Origin: Epiperipatus broadwayi
Taxonomy: Eukaryota > Onychophora > Udeonychophora > Euonychophora > Peripatidae
Assembly (NCBI GenBank): GCA_028023455.1
Contig: JAQFVV010000063.1
Location: 2,723,081-2,787,080, forward strand
DNA length: 64,000 nucleotides
Direction of reading: 5' to 3'
Shown: one piece after another, positions 46,853-57,545 of the stretch
How the letters are laid out: each line of letters starts with the position of its first letter
Position numbering within the stretch: the stretch's first letter is position 1
Translations under genes and position numbers: made by a program
The notes under the pieces: generated by a model
Told to the model about the DNA's origin: nothing
Seen by the model: only the letters and a program-made list of their open reading frames with translations
The model's database searches: none

Positions 46853-48470
46853 CCTGTGCAAACATAGTGGGACTGTTGACACAAGATTCCCTACAGTAAA
46901 CACTGTTGGCACAAGATTCACTACAGTAAATTGTGTTGCAAGTGGGTTCATTGCAGATAATTTTATAGATTTTGAGAACCTGGTTTGGTAACTTGTCTTT
47001 GGGGTTCTTTAATAATTAGTTAAGATTAGGAGGGATCTTGAAGCTAATACTGAATTTATCTGAGCAAAGTGTTTTCAATTTTTGTGATGATATAAAAGGA
47101 AGGCTAATCCATGCATTATTGGTGATGTTGTTCACAGGTCTGGTGTTTATTGTGGAGTAAAATTATTTAAAAGCTTTAGTTAAACAAATATGATCATACT
47201 CCATCTTAATTAGATTTTTGATGTACTTTTTGATGTTATATCTTCCATTTGTTTTGAACTTGCATAGCTTGTGGTTTCTGTACTTGTATAGTCTTCACCT
47301 CTAAGTTTTTCAGAGGGATAGAAAAACACTTACAATTCGATCGAACTCGACTGAACAACTCTTAAAACTGTGTGCTGCAAATAGCTCTTAATAGCTTTTC
47401 ATATCCAACTTCTGTTAACAAGACTGTAACAAGTGCGTGATGTTTTCCTCTAGCAGTTTATATATCCCTCTGAGTTCTTTTGTTAAGTCTCATCTGCTAC
47501 ATTCCGAAAACTTAATCGCGTGTTTTCCAAATCCGTTTTATTGTTCTTACTTTAATTAGTTACTTTTATCTCTGATAAAAATAATCCCACAACTTGTTTT
47601 AATTATAATTATTTTCCATTATAATTATTTTTACTTTCAATAAAATAAATCGAAAACTTCTGGAATAAACTGTCTCTAATAAACTTGGTGTTTATTTCCC
47701 AACATGAATACGACAGTACTGAAAATATTTAAAGCCAGTTAATTTGTGTGAGGTGGTAGGGTATTAAAGAGAGTGAATAGCTCCATAAACATTGATGTGT
47801 TTGATGATCATTTCAGAGTTTATCTCTGCATTGGAGTGTTGGATGTACATATTCAAGAATTTTATTTTTATTTGATGAATCTTTATGCTCTATTGTTCAG
47901 ACCAGAGAGGGTAGCTAACTTAGCTCATCCTGTATTTCAATGATAATTTTCTCTTCAGTATAAATCAGCACATCATTGATATAGCATATGTATAGAGGTA
48001 AGGTAGCTGGGGCAAAGTGTATTGGAATGACTGACTTTTCCTATTTATTCAGTACAATGCTACAAACCATGTCACTTAGTAGTAACTCTACGGACTAACC
48101 ATGTTCCATTGTGTAAAATCTGTCATTGAACAGGGTCAGGAGGTTGCCATCAATCCATCTAATAGCATCAACAATAAAGTTTAATTTGATTAATGTGTCG
48201 TGGATTATGTTAATGGATTACAGGGATAATACTAATCCATATAACTCCACTATACCTAATAAAGTAAGCTTATACCAGAGGTTAAAAAATTTGTGATTTT
48301 AACAGCTGTGCATAATCAAACCAAGATTTGATAGCAAATTTATCAAATTCTACATGATCTATAAGCCATTCAGCTATTAATTTGGCTGTTTAATTAAAAT
48401 AAGCACCCCCAAAGTCTATAATAATTTGAAGGGATAATCTGCTTGATGTTTGTAAAAATTCAGTAAAAAA
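46850..48470 (-). pseudogene. Penelope-like element, minus strand, interrupted by a solo LTR
   Basis: The minus strand, from 48470 leftward, gives PLE landmarks. FGGAYFN-stop-TAKLIAEWLIDH then DKFAIKSWFDYAQLLKSQ lies at about 48400-48290. YSGVIWI-like motif A debris lies at about 48240, YINDVLIYTEE (about 47985-47953) is YxDD with the first Asp replaced by Asn, and LTGFKYF is at about 47740. After the solo LTR (47285-47715), KFKTNGRYNIKKYIKNLIKM follows at about 47260, then NNAWISLPFISSQKLKTL (about 47120), the connector preceding the endonuclease. KLPNQVLKIYKIICN and the eroded CNTIYCSES continue at about 47000-46910. Many stops and frameshifts mean it is dead. Confidence 0.8.
47280..47720 (+). 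mobile_element. solo LTR, 431 bp, with perfect 5-bp target duplication
   Basis: The LTR spans 47285-47715, starts TGTATAGTCTTC, ends GAATACGACA and is bracketed by GTACT on both sides (47280-47284, 47716-47720). On the plus strand a TATA-type TTTATATATCC lies at about 47457-47467 and AATAAA signals at about 47640-47690, an order that fits U3-R-U5 in plus orientation. It interrupts the minus-strand PLE frame exactly between LTGFKYF and KFKTNGRYN. The intact duplication suggests it is young relative to the PLE. The superfamily is not determinable from the LTR alone. Confidence 0.85.
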
Positions 48471-48490
48471 GATTCATTCAAAAAATAAAT

Positions 48491-48680
48491 ATACACATCA
48501 TGTATACTAAGAAACACTTGTTTAATAATTTAACAACATTGTATGTTGAGCATGCTTTTGACTAACTGGTAGTCATTTATAATGATATGAATATGACTAC
48601 CAGCTAGTTCAAAGCATGTTCAGCATACTATATTGTTAAAGTATTAAACAAACTTTTCTTAGTATACATGTTGTGTGTAT
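48491..48680. repeat. inverted repeat resembling PLE 3' ends
   Basis: 48491-48575 and 48593-48680 are reverse complements (TTGAGCATGCTTTTGACTAA / TAGTTCAAAGCATGTTCAGC). The arm resembles the outer end of the 11.9-16 kb PLE pair (TTTAGCATGCTTTCTACTAC at about 11955 and ATGACTATTCAGTACTCAAA at 15925). It is probably two PLE termini fused in inverted orientation, just upstream of the minus-strand PLE. Confidence 0.6.
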
Positions 48681-49246
48681 ATATATATTTTAAAGCACAT
48701 TTTTCCAAGAGAAGTTTAAGAATATTGGCAAAAAAATTCATGTGCTACACTATCATGCAAATAGTATATATAAATTTACATACTTGCATATTAATTAACT
48801 TATACATTCATTCTCCTACATACTTATTTTTGGCCCATGAATATGACTGGTTTGGTTGAAAGCAGTGCTAAACTGTAAATACAATTTTGTAATCTTTCCA
48901 GTATAGTGGATCTTTCCTATTTATTGAATTACAAACAAATATATTAAAGAAATAAGATATATTTAATTACCTTTAATGTCTTTTCATTAATTTAGTTATG
49001 ACTAAAATTATTTTCAAAATAATAATACAAAACTTTTTTATTTTCCATAAAATCTATTAAAATAGAAAGCCACATGTGACTTTCATTTGGTTAGTCTAAT
49101 TTTTATAGTAAAAATTAATTGTATACATTCTGTTTGTGCATGTAAAACTTCCTGTATTTGTATAAACTTTTATTTTATACATTCTGTATATATGTCCAAT
49201 TTCTTTATTTTTATGCCATTCACTATTGATATTTTAAAATTTATTT
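48681..49246. other. AT-rich, nothing recognised
   Basis: No gene or element seen. Confidence 0.5.
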
Positions 49247-49335
49247 GTCAAGCGTTGGTGACCTTGTGGTTAGCATAACTGGCTTCCAAACAGCTCGCCT
49301 GAGTTCGCTTCCCAGTCAATGTTTTGACATATGAA
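49247..49335 (+). mobile_element. tRNA-derived SINE, copy A
   Basis: GTCAAGCGTTGGTGACCTTG then TGGTTAGCATAACTGG resembles a tRNA A box. GAGTTCGCTTCCC about 35 bp later fits the B box (GGTTCGANNCC), and the unit ends GTCAATGTTTTGACATATGAA. Two relatives with the same beginning (GTCAAG) and end (TGACACATGAA / TGACATATAG) lie at 54177 and 56566, so this is a dispersed Pol III-type family. Confidence 0.75.
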
Positions 49336-49441
49336 ATATATATATATTATAATGTGTTTTCATCAAGTAAATATTGTATCAATGTTTTGACATATGAAAT
49401 ATATATATATTATAATGTGTTTTCATCAAGTAAATATTGTA
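49316..49441. repeat. 63-bp tandem duplication at the SINE 3' end
   Basis: TCAATGTTTTGACATATGAA ... AAGTAAATATTGTA (49316-49378) is repeated exactly at 49379-49441, and TCAATG starts a third time. The duplicated unit begins inside the SINE tail. Confidence 0.95.
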
Positions 49442-50930
49442 TCAATGCTGAAACTTTGCTAATTAAATTGTAAAGACTATTATTTATTTCTGTAATTAAT
49501 CCCTTTGACAAATCAGTCTTCCCCTATTTTCTTCTTCTCAAATCTTTTGATCAAATGAATATTCTTTTTCTTGGATAATTATTTTAATGCGTGTTACTTT
49601 TGGAAAACAATATTTAATATTTTTTTAATTTTTAGCATAAAATGATTAAATTAAAATTTTATTTAAATCAATCACCTAACCACTATCAGGTTTATCTCTT
49701 AATAAATCAGAGGTGATTTTCTCCCCAAAAAATTAGATGAAAAATTATTGAATGAATTTGAAATAATTTGACAAAAAACATTCAATATTATGCGAAGTTA
49801 AATAAACAGATATACATTGTGTAAAGTTTTTTAAGCATCATTGTTACCTATAATATTTTTTTATCAATTACAAATAATAAAAATAGCATTTCCAGAGTAA
49901 AGGTACGTACACTATTTTATTTTATATAACATATTACTTAAATTTTTTTATTTATAAGTCAGAATTAATTAATAATTATTTTAATAAATATGTAAACTAC
50001 CATAATGCATCATTATAAAATATTTAATATGTATATTGACTAAGTTCTTTTATTAATACTCAAGTGTAGATACACTAGAAGTATTTGTCACACCTTTAAT
50101 ACAATTTACTCTAATATCTTGATTTTAGTGCTATAGCAAAAATTTGAGTGACATTCTTAAATAAATTACAAATAATTAAAATAGTAAAAAAATTAATTGT
50201 GTTATTGTGGTATATAAATAATTATGTATTACATTTAATTTGAACATGTAAAATTGGATGTTTTCTTACCTATCCTATAAAAATAATATAATGTTTTCAA
50301 CTTGTGATATTTCTCTTCTAAGTTCCAAACCTATCAGTTTTTTAAATTTTTGCAAAAAATGTGTGATATTTTAGTTTTTAAATGCTTTTATTGAAGTTGA
50401 AAAATCTGTTTGTTTGTTTGTTTGTTAACTTGCTAAAAGATGGTATAAAAATATTTTTTTAATTTTTAAAATTGATTTTTAATATGTTCAAGTTCAAAAT
50501 AACTTGCTAAAATTTTGTATATTTGTTTAAAATGTCTATTAAAGTGATACAACACATTAATTGTTTAAGTGGTTGACTTAGTTTCATAGGTGAGTCAGCA
50601 AACAGTCTACATATTAGAATGACCAACCATAGGTTTTATGTTTCACATAAAAAATGAAGATAGATGCATTTCTACACATTTCAATTTACCTGATCACTTG
50701 ATTGATAATTTAAGAGTGGTTATATTGGAAGATAATTTTTCTTTCTTGAGAAAAAAACAGGAGAGTTTTTATTATTTTTAAATTTAAGACATTACATCTT
50801 CATGGTATGAATATAAATATAGAATATTATTACATCCTTGAATTACCTAATTTTCTAGGGATTTTTTTTTGTTTTTTAGGTTATTATTTAATAAGTGGAC
50901 TAGCACAAAGGGGAATGTATATAAAAATAT
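49442..50930. other. AT-rich, nothing recognised
   Basis: No gene. A (TTTG)n tract lies at about 50408-50425. Confidence 0.5.
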
Positions 50931-50934
50931 ATAT

Positions 50935-51005
50935 GTATATAGTAAAATACATATAGTAGAATATATATATATATATATATATATATTCTACTATATGTAT
51001 TTTAC

Positions 51006-51046
<41 letters not shown>
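50935..51046. repeat. perfect palindrome with (TA)n core, then (GA)n
   Basis: TATATAGTAAAATACATATA then GTAGAATA and its exact complement bracket a (TA)n core (about 50936-51018), followed by (GA)n at 51015-51046. The flanking unique-sequence arms show that the palindrome is more than a TA run. Confidence 0.85.
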
Positions 51047-51051
<5 letters not shown>

Positions 51052-51321
51052 TGGTGTTTACATATATAATAGTATATTTTTATTGTTTTTTGATATATTT
51101 TAATATATAATAATAATATATGTTAGTTTTTTAAAAAAAGTTTTTTTGTGAAAGAGTTTTTTTTGTATTTTTTTATACAAAGTTTTGTAAATATTTTTTT
51201 TTTCTTATACAAAGTTTTGTAAAGATTTTTAGCCTATATGAATTAGTTTTGTTATCTGATACATAACTGTTTGTAATATTTTAGCATTTAAATCCTGGAA
51301 ATGGCCATTTTTCTGTGCTTT

Positions 51322-51349
51322 TTGATGAAAACCAGTCTGCTGGTTGAAA
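51322..51349 (+). ncRNA. hammerhead-ribozyme-like core upstream of the PLE
   Basis: TTGATGA (51322-51328) differs from CUGANGA only at the first base. One A follows, then AACCAG (51330-51335) and CTGGTT (51340-51345) form a perfect 6-bp stem closed by TCTG, then GAAA (51346-51349). It lies ~540 bp before the PLE coding remnant, where the upstream pseudo-LTR of such an element should be. The first-base change and the single extra base before the stem make present self-cleavage doubtful. I could not identify stems I and III with confidence. Confidence 0.45.
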
Positions 51350-51479
51350 TATTAAAGCAGTCTTATAGAGAAGTAACTATGTGTTTTTTATTATATTTTT
51401 ATTTTTCCTTTAGTTAGTTCATATATTTATTATATATATAAAGAGAATACATTTTAACTTATTGCATAAATATTTAATA

Positions 51480-51512
<33 letters not shown>

Positions 51513-51679
51513 AAATTGATTTAAAGTAAAATTATATGCATTAAGTCAAGTTTATTTGCAATATAGTATTGGTAAGAACTTTTTTTAAAAAATAAACAAT
51601 TTCCATTCAAACTAAAAATGTTAAACACTTTTCACTTGAAAGAATATTTCATATTTTTAATTACTTATGTACACACACA
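51350..51679. other. non-coding, probable PLE 5' region
   Basis: No frame. A (TA)n/(TG)n tract lies at about 51480-51512. By position it would be the pseudo-LTR and leader of the element at 51.9-52.8 kb, if the hammerhead-like core belongs to that element. Confidence 0.35.
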
Positions 51680-51809
<130 letters not shown>

Positions 51810-51884
51810 AGAAGTGTATAGTTTTACTTGCAGCAGAAATAACTTGTGATATATATATATATATATAAACATTACAAGCATTAA

Positions 51885-52835
51885 ATTAAAGTATATCATA
51901 GATATGTGGATGATGTTTTTATTTGTGGAAAACAAGAATTAATAATCAATTTATTTAATGAATTAAATGAGATTAAGGATATAAAATGGGTTATAACTAA
52001 AGAGAAATACAATTCCATAAAATTCTTGGATATTCAAGTTACTCTTAATGATTACAGTTTGGATTATCTTATGTTAATTAAACTAATTGAAACTAGAGGT
52101 TTTATTCCATATGAATCACATGTACCTATGTGTCATAAGCTGTCTGGATTGAAATCATTCTTATTTCGAAATGAAAAATTATGCAAATATTCTAGTGATA
52201 AAATTTAAAATGTACATTTATTTGTTAATGACTTGTTAAAAATTGGCTATTATAAAAATGCTATTGCTAATATTATTAAAGGATTTAAAAGAAATCAACA
52301 CTATAATAAAATTAAAAATAAAAATATCAAAATGAAATGGATTTCAATGCCATTTATATCAGATGAGCAGGTCAAATTTATTAGGAAAAATTATAATGGT
52401 TTGTGTCATATTGCTTTTTTCTCTACAAATAACATAAATAGATTGCTTAATAATTCTAAAGTTCAAAATTCAAAGTTTAATCAAAATTGTATTATATATA
52501 GATTGATATGTGGATGCGGCGTACAATACATTGGTGAATCTAAGTGTACATTTGAGAAGAGAATAAAAGAACATATGCTTTTATATAATAGAATTCAAAA
52601 AGAGAATCAATATGAAACAGATGTAAATAAATCTTCATCATCTGTTATATTTAATCATAATAAATCTTGTCAATATGGATTTAAATTTGATTATAAAAAT
52701 ATGAAAATTATTCAAATTGAACGTTGTCATAATAAACGTAAAATAAAAGAGGCTATGTTGATTTCAAGAAATCGTCAAATGTTAATGAATCACCAGTCAT
52801 CAAATGTTAAGATAACAGAATTGTGGGAAATCTGA
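51885..52835 (+). pseudogene. Penelope-like element: RT C-terminal part plus GIY-YIG endonuclease, one in-frame stop
   Basis: One frame runs from about 51885 to the stop at 52835, broken only by TAA at 52206-52208. It begins VYHRYVDDVFICGK, where YVDD is the RT catalytic motif, so fingers and the start of palm are missing. KFLDIQVTLNDYSLDYL and CHKLSGLKSFLFRNEKLCK are the conserved downstream RT/thumb blocks (52017-52190). WISMPFISDEQVKFIRKNY (about 52340) is the connector typical of PLEs. The endonuclease follows: IIYRLICGCGVQYIGESKC (about 52489-52545), RIKEHMLLY, NHNKSCQYGF, then RKIKEAMLISRNRQ with the conserved Glu. The protein would reverse transcribe its RNA and nick the target DNA. 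It is 5' truncated next to a microsatellite. It is the best preserved element in the window. Confidence 0.9.
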
Positions 52836-53030
52836 ATTGAACTATGGGTATTGTTAAGGGTTGTCTCATTTTGATTATTCAACATTATATAGTTGATAAA
52901 GACTACAAAGTGTATAGTCGAAAGTACTTCTAAAAGAATATAATTTATATAAATTGTACTGTATTTTGATATATATATTGATTTGTATATTGCATATATT
53001 GTGAAACGAATACAGATATCAAACTTTATT

Positions 53031-53033
<3 letters not shown>
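52836..53033 (+). other. PLE 3' region
   Basis: Non-coding sequence between the PLE stop codon and the (TA)n tract, containing the hammerhead-like core listed next. The element's 3' boundary is probably at or near the TA run. Confidence 0.5.
52893..52923 (+). ncRNA. hammerhead-ribozyme-like core downstream of the PLE
   Basis: TTGATAA (52893-52899), one A, GACTA (52901-52905) pairing with TAGTC (52915-52919) around a 9-nt loop, then GAAA (52920-52923) and GTAC. Two of the seven CUGANGA positions differ. The geometry, including the single extra A before the stem, is the same as in the upstream core at 51322. The position ~58 bp after the PLE stop matches the published occurrence of hammerheads in PLE terminal repeats. 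Confidence 0.45.

Positions 53034-53103
<70 letters not shown>
53034..53103. repeat. (TA)n microsatellite, ~70 bp
   Basis: A pure TA run that closes the PLE region on its right side. Confidence 0.97.
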
Positions 53104-53105
<2 letters not shown>

Positions 53106-53300
53106 ATTATAACAATTACAAATATTTGTAATTGTATAATGATTTAGATAGTTGTATGATTATTTCAGTTAGTATTAATGGTAACTTTATTTTCACATAT
53201 ATAAACTATAATAGTCCAGTCAATTTAAAGTATGATATAGTTTTATATTTTCATTTACTGTGCAAATACTAAAAACTTAAAAATAATAGAGATAATTTTT

Positions 53301-54175
53301 TAATATATTAAATGCTTTTATTGACTGTGCACTAAAAAAGAAAAAATAATTGTTTTTTCAACCACAATTAAGATTTCTAGATTTAACTTGAAATAAGTGT
53401 ATGGGGGGAAGAGGTGAGTCCAGAAATTAATTAAGTCAATATCTATTTTTTATACCAAAGGATTGATTTGATCTTACAGGTGTTTCACATGGCAGCTTTT
53501 GTTCACAGCTTCAAGTCACTCTAAAACCAGCAATTTTTATGTTATTGTTCCAAGACACTGATTGATTGTTTTTCATTTTCAACAAAAGTGAGCACTTGTC
53601 AATGATTTTGATAGGTCTAAATTATTTGTTTTGATTTTCAAAATGAAAATGTATATTTTAGAGTATTTTTTTCATTTTTTTTTTTTACATATTATATTAT
53701 ATTATTTTGATAAAATATGCTGAAAATATAATTATTTTAGAAGAATAGTTAAAATTTTAGTAAAAATTCTTAACTTTTACATTAATATAATTAAGAAAAA
53801 AAATCAATGATGTACACAGCATTTCTAATAGGTGACAAAACATTCTTTTACATTTTCCACTATAGATTATTTTTATAATTATAAAAAGAAATTTATTTTT
53901 GAAAAACTTTTGTTCACTTTCATAATCTGACAAATTATTAATTTGCTTTTTACAAATGACACTAAAATGAATATAATATTAAAAGACAAATATAATTTTA
54001 CTGCTGATCCTGTAATTGACCAATCGAGGCCAATAAGAATTTGCACCAACTGAAAGATTAATTAATTTCTGGACTTGTGCTTTTATTTCAAGTTAAATTT
54101 AAAAACCCTAATTATGGCTGAAGAAACTTTTTTTTTTCTTTTTAGTTTACCAACAATAAAAATATTTAATATTAA
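53301..54175. mobile_element. MITE of the 11.2 kb family split by another repeat
   Basis: Left half 53301-53435 (AATGCTTTTATTGACTGTGC; ATTTAACTTGAAATAAGTG; GTCCAGAAATTAATTAA) and right half 54055-54175 (TTAATTAATTTCTGGAC; TTATTTCAAGTTAAAT; CAACAATAAAAATATTT) are reverse complements. Both match the 11.2 kb MITE. The ~620 bp between them is unrelated to the MITE. Confidence 0.75.
53436..54054. repeat. solo arm of the 23.5-25.9 kb foldback family inside a MITE
   Basis: From about 53640 the sequence follows the foldback left arm: TTTTGATAAAATATGCTGAA, AATTTTAGTAAAAATTCTTA, AAATTTATTTTTGAAAAACT, TTTGTTCACTTTCATAATCT, GACAAATTATTAATTTGCTT, and AATTGACCAATCGAGGCCAA. The first ~200 bp (53436-53640) do not match the arm clearly. 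Confidence 0.7.
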
Positions 54176-54176
54176 A

Positions 54177-54280
54177 GTCAAGCATTAGTGGCTGAGTGGT
54201 CAGCACAATTGCCTTACAAGCAGTTGTTCTGGGTTTGTGGGTTCACTTCCCAGCCAATGCTTTGACACATGAAGAAAAAA
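54177..54280 (+). mobile_element. tRNA-derived SINE, copy B
   Basis: GTCAAGCATTAGTGGCTGAG then TGGTCAGCACAATTGCC is A-box-like, and GGGTTCACTTCCC (about 54239-54251) is B-box-like. It ends CAATGCTTTGACACATGAAG and an A-rich tail. It abuts the right end of the split MITE. Confidence 0.78.
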
Positions 54281-55682
54281 ATGTTTTTTTTATCTCTATT
54301 AATCATCATTAGTTAATAATTAATAACATTTTGTATTGTTTTAATTATTTTACAATAATCAATTAGTTTTGAGATTTCCCACCTTCTCCAAGTAAAAAAT
54401 ATATTAGAAACAAATATATGCTGATATATGGTGTCCACATTTTCATTAATATATTTTAATATTTCAAACAAAAAATTAGTAAATTATATTACAAAATAAT
54501 GTCAGAATTACAATGTATAAAATAATGAATTGTTACAATTATAAAAAACTCACAATAATAAGTGATTGTAAATCATAAAATTAATTTTTAAAAAATGGGG
54601 AGGAGAATGAGAGAAAATACTTTTTATGTTGAAAATAATAAGGGAGTAGGAAATATATATTTGCCAGGCATTGATTTAATGGTTGTTTGCAATTAACATT
54701 CATATCTATAGGTCATTTTATATATTCTCCACCTGTGGACTTTTCTAATAATCTTAGTTTAGCATTTGGCAGTAAAGTAATGTAAGATTTAAAAACACTA
54801 GTGAATATGCTATATTTTAAATTTTAAAAATTTTGTTTGTAATATCTTTAATTAAATTATTTTCTTGCACTTTTGAATCATAATGCATGAATCTAACCAA
54901 TTAATGTATTAGTGATAAGCGATTGTTAAATGTATTAATAAAAGCAAAAATTATAATTTACTTAAAATTATTTTTTAAAAATGCTGATTTTATTTTAAAA
55001 TTGACTATTAATATTTTGGCTGATTCATTTAAAATAAATTGATGCAGAAATTAAATAATTTAAAATTTAAATGATAGTTATTTAATTTCTGCATTGATTA
55101 TAATATTTAGAACTAGATATATAAGCATTTAAAGTGTGTTTAGAAGTATATATATAGAAAGTTTAATCATATAACACATAAGTATCATAGATCATGTGAT
55201 TTAACTAAATAATAAAATTAAGGACTCAAAATATAAAGATTCTTTGTTCATGGCGAATTTGTTACTTCCTATTTTTGAATGTCACATGATTTTTTAAGCA
55301 TGTAAATCTTTTAATATAATGCTAATATCATTTAAGGTTTATTGTTCTAGAGATTAAGTGCTTTCTTTAGTTTCATGATGAATATAAGTTCGCCTGTTAA
55401 CTTTTCTGTCCAAAAACAACAAAGTCCTTGTATTAAGCAATAATATTTCATAATCGGTAGTGATCAATGCCAAATTCTTAAAATAATTATTTCTTGCATC
55501 ACAATTTTAGAATTACATTATAATTGTTAAAAGAGTATACATTTATCATTTCATAATTGATTATATTTTAATAGAGTGATTGGCAGTAATGAATGCTTTA
55601 GAATAAAGAGATTTATTTTTAGGAGATTGATGATGAGTTTATTTTAATCATTCAAGTTTTCTAAACAAAATAAAAGATGGTG
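54281..55682. other. AT-rich, no gene; one short palindrome
   Basis: Nothing recognised except a hairpin at about 55040-55098, where TTGATGCAGAAATTAAATAA pairs with TTATTTAATTTCTGCATTGA. Confidence 0.55.
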
Positions 55683-55750
55683 CAATAGCAACATGTCTGC
55701 CTGTCATGCTTATGACTTAATTCAAATCTCAACTGACTAAAATTATAAAG
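55683..55750 (+). mobile_element. second type of tRNA-derived SINE head
   Basis: GGTGCAATAGCAACATGTCT then GCCTGTCATGC, then AATTCAAATCTCA. This parallels the common tRNA-like SINE start (GGCGCAGTGGTAGCGCGTCT, GCCTGTCAnGC, GGTTCGAATCCC) with A-box and B-box spacing preserved. The tail is not delimited. Confidence 0.5.
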
Positions 55751-55974
55751 CTTTTTAACAGGCTTGAAAAAATTTTCATGTAGTCAATACAGCTAATAAT
55801 CAAATATTGGTCAGTAAAGTATTATCAAAAGAGCATAACAAGGATAAAAAACACTCAAACAAGTCAATTGATAAACCCGATGAATACTGTCTTCTTTTTC
55901 ACTATTTCATTCTAAAGTAAAGTCAGGGAATAGTTCACTGCTCAGAAGGTCATAAAATATTTGAGAACTGAAAG

Positions 55975-56045
55975 TGATAGTATTGACCATGAACTAAGGG
56001 TCCTGGGCTCTAAAGTCAGCCATTTTACCATTGCACTAAACTATG
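55975..56045 (-). mobile_element. possible tRNA-like SINE fragment, minus strand
   Basis: On the minus strand TAGTGCAATGGTAAAATGGC, TGACTTTAGAGCCCAGGACC and TTAGTTCATGGTC resemble the A-box to B-box order of a tRNA. Weaker than the other copies. Confidence 0.35.
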
Positions 56046-56565
56046 ATGAACACTATTTCTCTATGAGAGATTATTAAAGGGATTTTTGCTATTTTTCTTA
56101 TTTTTTAACAAATAGAAGCACCAATCACATTATATAAAAGTAAAAACAATTATGATTGACAAAACTAAATATTCATTCCAAAAACTAAAAAAAAAAAATT
56201 TTAACTGATAAATTATGAATTGCTATTAAAATATGGTAAGCAATTAAAATAGTTTCTTTCATAATACAACAATAAAATTTTTATTCATATATAAATTTTA
56301 AAAATTGGCTGCATAATACTAAATTTAATACTAATTTAAAGTACAATATAAAATGCAAAATATAATTTACTACAATATACTAAGTGTTTCTAAATGTTAA
56401 AAGCAAAACACCAAAAAATTATATTAATATAAATTACAGCAGGCACTGTAGTTCTCATGCTCATATTTAAATCAATAAATATTTAGCAATCCATTATGAA
56501 GGCATCACTATGAAAAGGTAGAAAGTAGAATTTTCATCCTATCTTAGTTCAATGTTTTAAATAAT
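56046..56565. other. AT-rich, nothing recognised
   Basis: No gene or element seen. Confidence 0.5.
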
Positions 56566-56672
56566 GTCAAGAATTGGTAGCTGAGAGATCAGCGCAAGAA
56601 CCTTGCAAGCAAGCAGTTGTTTGCAGATGGTTGTCATGGTTTCGCTTCCCGGCGACACATTGACATATAGAA
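56566..56672 (+). mobile_element. tRNA-derived SINE, copy C
   Basis: GTCAAGAATTGGTAGCTGAG, AGATCAGCGCAAGAACCTTG, then GGTTTCGCTTCCC (B-box-like) and the same end (CACATTGACATATAG) plus an A-run. CAAGCAAG is locally duplicated. It is diverged from copies A and B but collinear. Confidence 0.75.
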
Positions 56673-56999
56673 AAAAAAGTTTTAATTAAACTATAAGTGC
56701 AAACAGTGACAGATAATAGAGTGAAAATAAAACTGCCAATAACTTTAAGTAAATTTTTTATACATCAGCCAAGATAAATTGTTTTCAGGTAAATAAACAA
56801 ATGAGCATAATTACAATCTTTCAAACAAATTACTAAACAATGTTATACATATATATAGTAAACCTAAACTGTCAATAGTTGACCAGTCTTTACATATAAA
56901 TTACATTTCCATAGTCTTCATAATTAAACTTAAACTAATAAATAAAAAGTTATAAAAGTTATTATATATTAATCTACTGGAAAAAAAATATTTTAGCTG

Positions 57000-57475
57000 A
57001 TTTTTCAGAAGTTTATTTAAATTTTTTGGTAGCTTTAATTTCACTCCATTATCTGTCATTGTTTGTATTTACACTCTATTTAAAGCTTCAGATAAGAGCA
57101 AAATATGGTTTACATTTATACCTATTTGTAGTGTTGCCTTGACAACAGATTGCAAAAATATTTTTCTTTAAACACAAGCTTAAATATTTGTTGTGACAAA
57201 ATGTACATATAACAACCAATTTGTTATTGGAACTTTTGGTTATATATACATATATTGTATGAAAGAGTGTAGAAATGATTGTTTATTCATCTATTTGAAT
57301 ACAATTTATTTTGGCGACTTGTAAGAAGTTTATTTAAACTTTTCAGCAGTTTTAATTTAATTCCATCACCTGTTTATGTTTGCATTTATGACTTATTTAA
57401 AAATGTAAAGAATATCCATTTTCTATTTATTCATAATGTTAATTTGACTACAATTTGTTGCAATATTTATTAGTT
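57000..57475. repeat. diverged ~300-bp-period direct repeat
   Basis: AGAAGTTTATTTAAATTTTT, AGCTTTAATTTCACTCCATT and ATCTGTCATTGTTTGTATTT (57008-57070) recur as AGAAGTTTATTTAAACTTTT, AGCAGTTTTAATTTAATTCC and ACCTGTTTATGTTTGCATTT (57326-57388). Old, with no conserved frame. Confidence 0.55.
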
Positions 57476-57545
57476 TAAGTATAAGCATAAGAGCTGTGTG
57501 ACATAATTTACATATGATGAGATTATATATATATATATATATATA

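Noticed and set aside
46389-46865. 158-codon minus-strand frame with long IY repeats
   Set aside because: Much of it is translated (TA)n plus both hairpin arms. Only the last ~40 residues (the PLE end) carry meaning, and they are annotated separately.
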